This document shows positions 4,817 to 6,508 of a stretch of DNA of 6,508 nt, in pieces (the first letter of the stretch is position 1; each line of letters begins with the position of its first letter). The DNA is from Patescibacteria group bacterium. Its GTDB lineage: Bacteria > Patescibacteria > Paceibacteria > Paceibacterales > UBA10102. A model generated the notes under the pieces. That model saw only the letters and a program-made list of their open reading frames with translations, was not told where the DNA came from and did not search any database. A program made the position numbers and the translations under genes. The stretch lies in the NCBI GenBank assembly GCA_024239055.1, contig JANBVJ010000017.1:1-6508 (forward strand), given 5' to 3'.

Positions 4817-5011
4817 TTAATGTATATCTAAAGGCTTTAGTTCTTCTTTTGGTATTTTTTTGGCGTTAGGAATAATAATATCCAATATTTTTTTGATTTT
4901 GTTAAATATAGAATTATCCCTCGTTGATGGAGTCAGTCTTACTATAATTTCAGTTAGCGCGATCAGGCCCCATAACAATTCAATCCAGTTATTTTTAAGA
5001 AAGTCCAACAT
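4817..5011 (-). CDS. One-helix membrane protein, holin candidate (64 aa)
   Basis: The protein begins MLDFLKNNW, then has one hydrophobic stretch (residues 9-24, WIELLWGLIALTEIIV) containing two Glu. A short RLTPSTRDNS linker and an amphipathic basic segment (IFNKIKKILDIIIPN) follow, and the tail KKIPKEELKPLDIH is charged. One membrane segment plus a charged C-terminus at this size fits class III holins or other small phage membrane proteins. The TPSTRDNS...IIPN pattern resembles small proteins beside tail genes in Bacteroidetes phages. No endolysin gene is visible next to it, so the lysis role is only a suggestion. It sits between the two paralogous structural genes, 66 nt after the first and 7 nt before the second. 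The leader is AT-rich before the ATG at 5011, with no Shine-Dalgarno. Confidence 0.65.
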   Translation of the reverse strand: MLDFLKNNWIELLWGLIALTEIIVRLTPSTRDNSIFNKIKKILDIIIPNAKKIPKEELKPLDIH

Positions 5012-5077
5012 AATGATTTAAGGTTTGAACCCCGACCCGGACTGTGTCAGGGTAAACTTGAGTTAGGGTAAATTTTG

Positions 5078-5755
5078 CTACAATATTAATGATTTTGTTT
5101 TAAAAGGAAAAATGATCCCTGAATTTTTATCAGCATTAGAGAATTTGAAAAACATCTTTTGACCTGGTTGTGGTATTGATCCAAAAATTTCTTTGTATGG
5201 TGTTGTTACATCAAAAGTGGTGTTATTTGTAGTAGTAAATTTAATTAGTTTTAATCTGCTGCCGGGATTATTTATTGTTGGTATAAAAGGTATAGTTAAA
5301 AATAAAATTATAAACTCTAAGACCTCATCAAGCTGTCTGCTTGCTGTTGCTAATATAGTGGTGCCGTCTGATGAGATAGTTAAGTCTATTGGAGTGATTT
5401 CACATTTTGAAAATTGTGGAGTTGTTAAAATATCCAGGTCATATTCTAATCTATAACTATTAAACTTAATAAAATTTTGTTGCGCATTAATAAACAGATC
5501 GTGACTTCTTCTTTGTAGGATAGGATTAAAATTAGTGAATTGATCCCATAAGGCTCTTTCTGCTATTGATAATCTCCGCCAATCCTGTTGTAACTTAAAA
5601 GTAAAATTTCTTGTTTTATTTTGTCTTAAACTATTTTTATTTATTCGTCCTACTTTGGTTTTAAGCGTGAGACCTGCCAAGGATCCCTGAAATACAGAGG
5701 CTTGAACTTTTCCCCGGATATCCGATATTAACGATGAAGTTTTTATTAAGGCCAT
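5078..5755 (-). CDS. Phage structural-type protein, paralogue of the 250-aa protein (225 aa)
   Basis: I chose the ATG at 5755 (MALIKTSSLISDIRGKVQAS) over an in-frame TTG nine bases upstream, because the family begins just before the ISDIRGKV motif. Residues 8-30 hold this motif and a basic stretch. A helical region with LSIAERALWDQFTNFN follows (residues 64-79), then a helix around HDLFINAQQNFIKFNSYRL. After LTTPQF the second half is beta-rich (EFIILFLTIPFIP, LKLIKFTTTNNTTFDVT), ending SGIIFPFKTKSLIL. The order matches the 250-aa protein downstream, so the pair probably arose by duplication. AERALW is a hallmark of this phage family (often AxRxAW). It is the first gene visible in the right operon. 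There is no Shine-Dalgarno, and no TAnnTTTG promoter was found before it. Virion role is inferred, not shown. Confidence 0.75.
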   Translation of the reverse strand: MALIKTSSLISDIRGKVQASVFQGSLAGLTLKTKVGRINKNSLRQNKTRNFTFKLQQDWRRLSIAERALWDQFTNFNPILQRRSHDLFINAQQNFIKFNSYRLEYDLDILTTPQFSKCEITPIDLTISSDGTTILATASRQLDEVLEFIILFLTIPFIPTINNPGSRLKLIKFTTTNNTTFDVTTPYKEIFGSIPQPGQKMFFKFSNADKNSGIIFPFKTKSLIL

Positions 5756-5824
5756 GGTGCGCAAGTTACTTAAAAACCATGACTTATTAAATTCTATTTT
5801 TTTACCCGAGTAAAAATCCGTTCT

Positions 5825-5839
5825 TAAAGATGATCTTTA
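5825..5839. promoter_or_regulatory. Perfect 15-bp dyad, possible operator
   Basis: TAAAGAT (5825-5831), G, ATCTTTA (5833-5839) is exactly symmetric. It is placed about 70 bp upstream of the start of the right operon. The one-base centre rules out a good RNA hairpin, so a dimeric DNA-binding protein is the likelier user. Confidence 0.35.
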
Positions 5840-5847
5840 GGTTAAGC

Positions 5848-5875
5848 CCCCGGCAAGGTAGGGAGTTTGCCGAGG
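5848..5875 (-). other. Leader hairpin upstream of the right operon
   Basis: On the minus strand CCTCGGCAA (5875-5867) pairs with TTGCCGGGG (5856-5848), nine pairs with one U-G that would be a mismatch on the plus strand. The loop is 10 nt. No U-tract follows, so it is a structural leader element rather than a terminator. Confidence 0.4.
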
Positions 5876-5979
5876 CACGAGGAGGGTCACCAATTCGCTC
5901 AGTTTAAGCTACTGCATTAGTTTTTTACTTTATTCTATTTTTAATATTTTGTAGATTATGTGATTACCGGTACTAAAAT

Positions 5980-6269
5980 TTATACAGGCTGCATGTTAGG
6001 CAGCCGCCTTATACAGGTTGCATGTTATGCAGCCGCCTTGTACAGGCTGCATGTTATGCAGCCGCCTTGTACAGGCTGCATGTTATGCAGCCGCCTTATA
6101 CAGGCTGCATGTTATGCAGCCGCCTTGTACAGGCTGCATGTTATGCAGCCGCCTTATACAGGCTGCATGTTATGCAGCCGCCTTGTACAGGCTGCATATT
6201 ATGCAGCCGCCTTGTACAGGCTGCATGTTATGCAGCCGCCTTGTATAGGCTGCATGTTATGCAGCCGCC
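5980..6269. repeat. Ten 29-bp tandem hairpin repeats
   Basis: Ten units follow one another without gaps, starting at 5980 and then every 29 bp to 6241. Each is TT[A/G]TACA plus the hairpin GGCTGCATGTTATGCAGCC plus GCC. The hairpin has eight perfect pairs and a 3-nt loop. ATGCAGCC of one unit can also pair with GGCTGCAT of the next across GCCTTGTACA, giving the same 8-bp stem with a 10-nt loop, so the array has two exclusive folds. Variants: AGGCAG in unit 1, GGTTGC in unit 2, GCATATT in unit 8, TTGTATAGG in unit 10. Changes are few and mostly at the ends, as expected of recent expansion. There are no distinct spacers, so it is not CRISPR. The array is stop-free in all plus frames as a by-product of its sequence. 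Confidence 0.9.
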
Positions 6270-6508
6270 TTGTAACGGAGTGACCAAATTAAAATACCGC
6301 TTTAAAATACTCTGGAGGGAGCGGAGCGACCAACTTAAAATAAGACTGGCGAACGCAGTGAGCTTTTTTAAAATACGGCACGGGGAGCGGAGCGACCAAC
6401 TAAAAATAAGACTGGCGAACGCAGTGAGCTTTTTTAAAATACAGCACGGGGAGCGGAGCGACCAACTAAAAATAAGACTGGCGAACGCAGTGAGCTTTTT
6501 TAAAATAC
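6270..6508. repeat. 66-bp tandem repeats, running off the right edge
   Basis: Units start at 6317, 6383 and 6449 (period 66 bp); the third is cut at the window end after 60 bp. Each holds GGGAGCGGAGCGACCAAC, an A-rich stretch, GACTGGCGAACGCAGTGAGC and TTTTTTAAAATAC. Units two and three are almost identical. The stretch 6270-6316 is a degenerate relative (ACGGAGTGACCAAATTAAAATAC) that joins directly onto the 29-bp array. The elements GAGCGGAGCGACC and GAACGCAGTGAGC look like parts of dispersed intergenic repeats common in bacterial chromosomes. Stops occur on both strands, so it is not coding. Confidence 0.85.

Noticed and set aside
5015..5045. tRNA T-arm-like sequence (minus strand GGGGTTCAAACC)
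   Set aside because: The bases after the loop (TTAAA) do not pair with the GGGG side, and no D-arm, anticodon arm or acceptor stem fits around it.
5980..6269. CRISPR array
   Set aside because: The units are contiguous 29-bp copies. The 10 bp between hairpins are also conserved, so there are no spacers, and no cas gene is present.
5960..6283. Cys-rich 107-residue plus-strand reading frame (and a second overlapping one)
   Set aside because: It is the 29-bp hairpin array read through; the unit lacks plus-strand stops and is not a multiple of three, so all frames stay open. There is no start signal or natural protein pattern.

Overview
The window looks like part of a phage or prophage of the Bacteroidetes group. 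Three things support this. All clear genes lie on the minus strand in tight runs. Nearly every start lacks a Shine-Dalgarno sequence. The one clear promoter (1761-1730, minus) has the group's TTTG / TAnnTTTG architecture with a 20-nt spacer. The right-hand operon encodes proteins of a type familiar from phages of this group. The DNA is AT-rich, except for a GC-rich, G-skewed island at about 2376-2880. Phage assignment and host group are inferences from these features; no integrase, capsid, portal or terminase gene is visible.

Right to left, in the direction of transcription: 5980-6508 holds two adjoining tandem arrays, ten 29-bp hairpin units and nearly three 66-bp units. A short leader with two dyads (5825-5875) precedes a five-gene minus-strand operon (5755-3348): a 225-aa structural-type protein, a 64-aa one-helix membrane protein (holin candidate), a 250-aa protein paralogous to the first, a 149-aa tail-fibre-like protein, and a small GIY-YIG nuclease. 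The last three are separated by only 2 nt, so they are probably co-transcribed.

The middle (1740-3348) has no convincing gene. It contains seven 44-bp tandem repeats touching the GIY-YIG stop codon, an AT-rich stretch, the GC-rich island with several long inverted repeats (a candidate large structured RNA), and a set of ACTAATCC boxes spaced by multiples of 11 bp.

The left part is a second minus-strand operon driven by the Bacteroidetes-type promoter: an HNH endonuclease, then three small unknown proteins (82, 74 and 67 aa), ending at a clear intrinsic terminator (437-394). Its 5' leader carries three TGATCA palindromes at 33- and 44-bp spacing, which looks like a repressor-binding region. 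A strong RNA hairpin lies between the 74- and 67-aa genes. Beyond the terminator are a 36-aa membrane peptide with an unusually perfect AGGAGG site and the first 62 codons of an unknown gene that runs off the left edge.

The most interesting material is non-coding: the GC-rich structured island, the two-register 29-bp hairpin array, the 44-bp array and the two helically phased binding-site clusters. No novel protein system can be claimed from what is visible.
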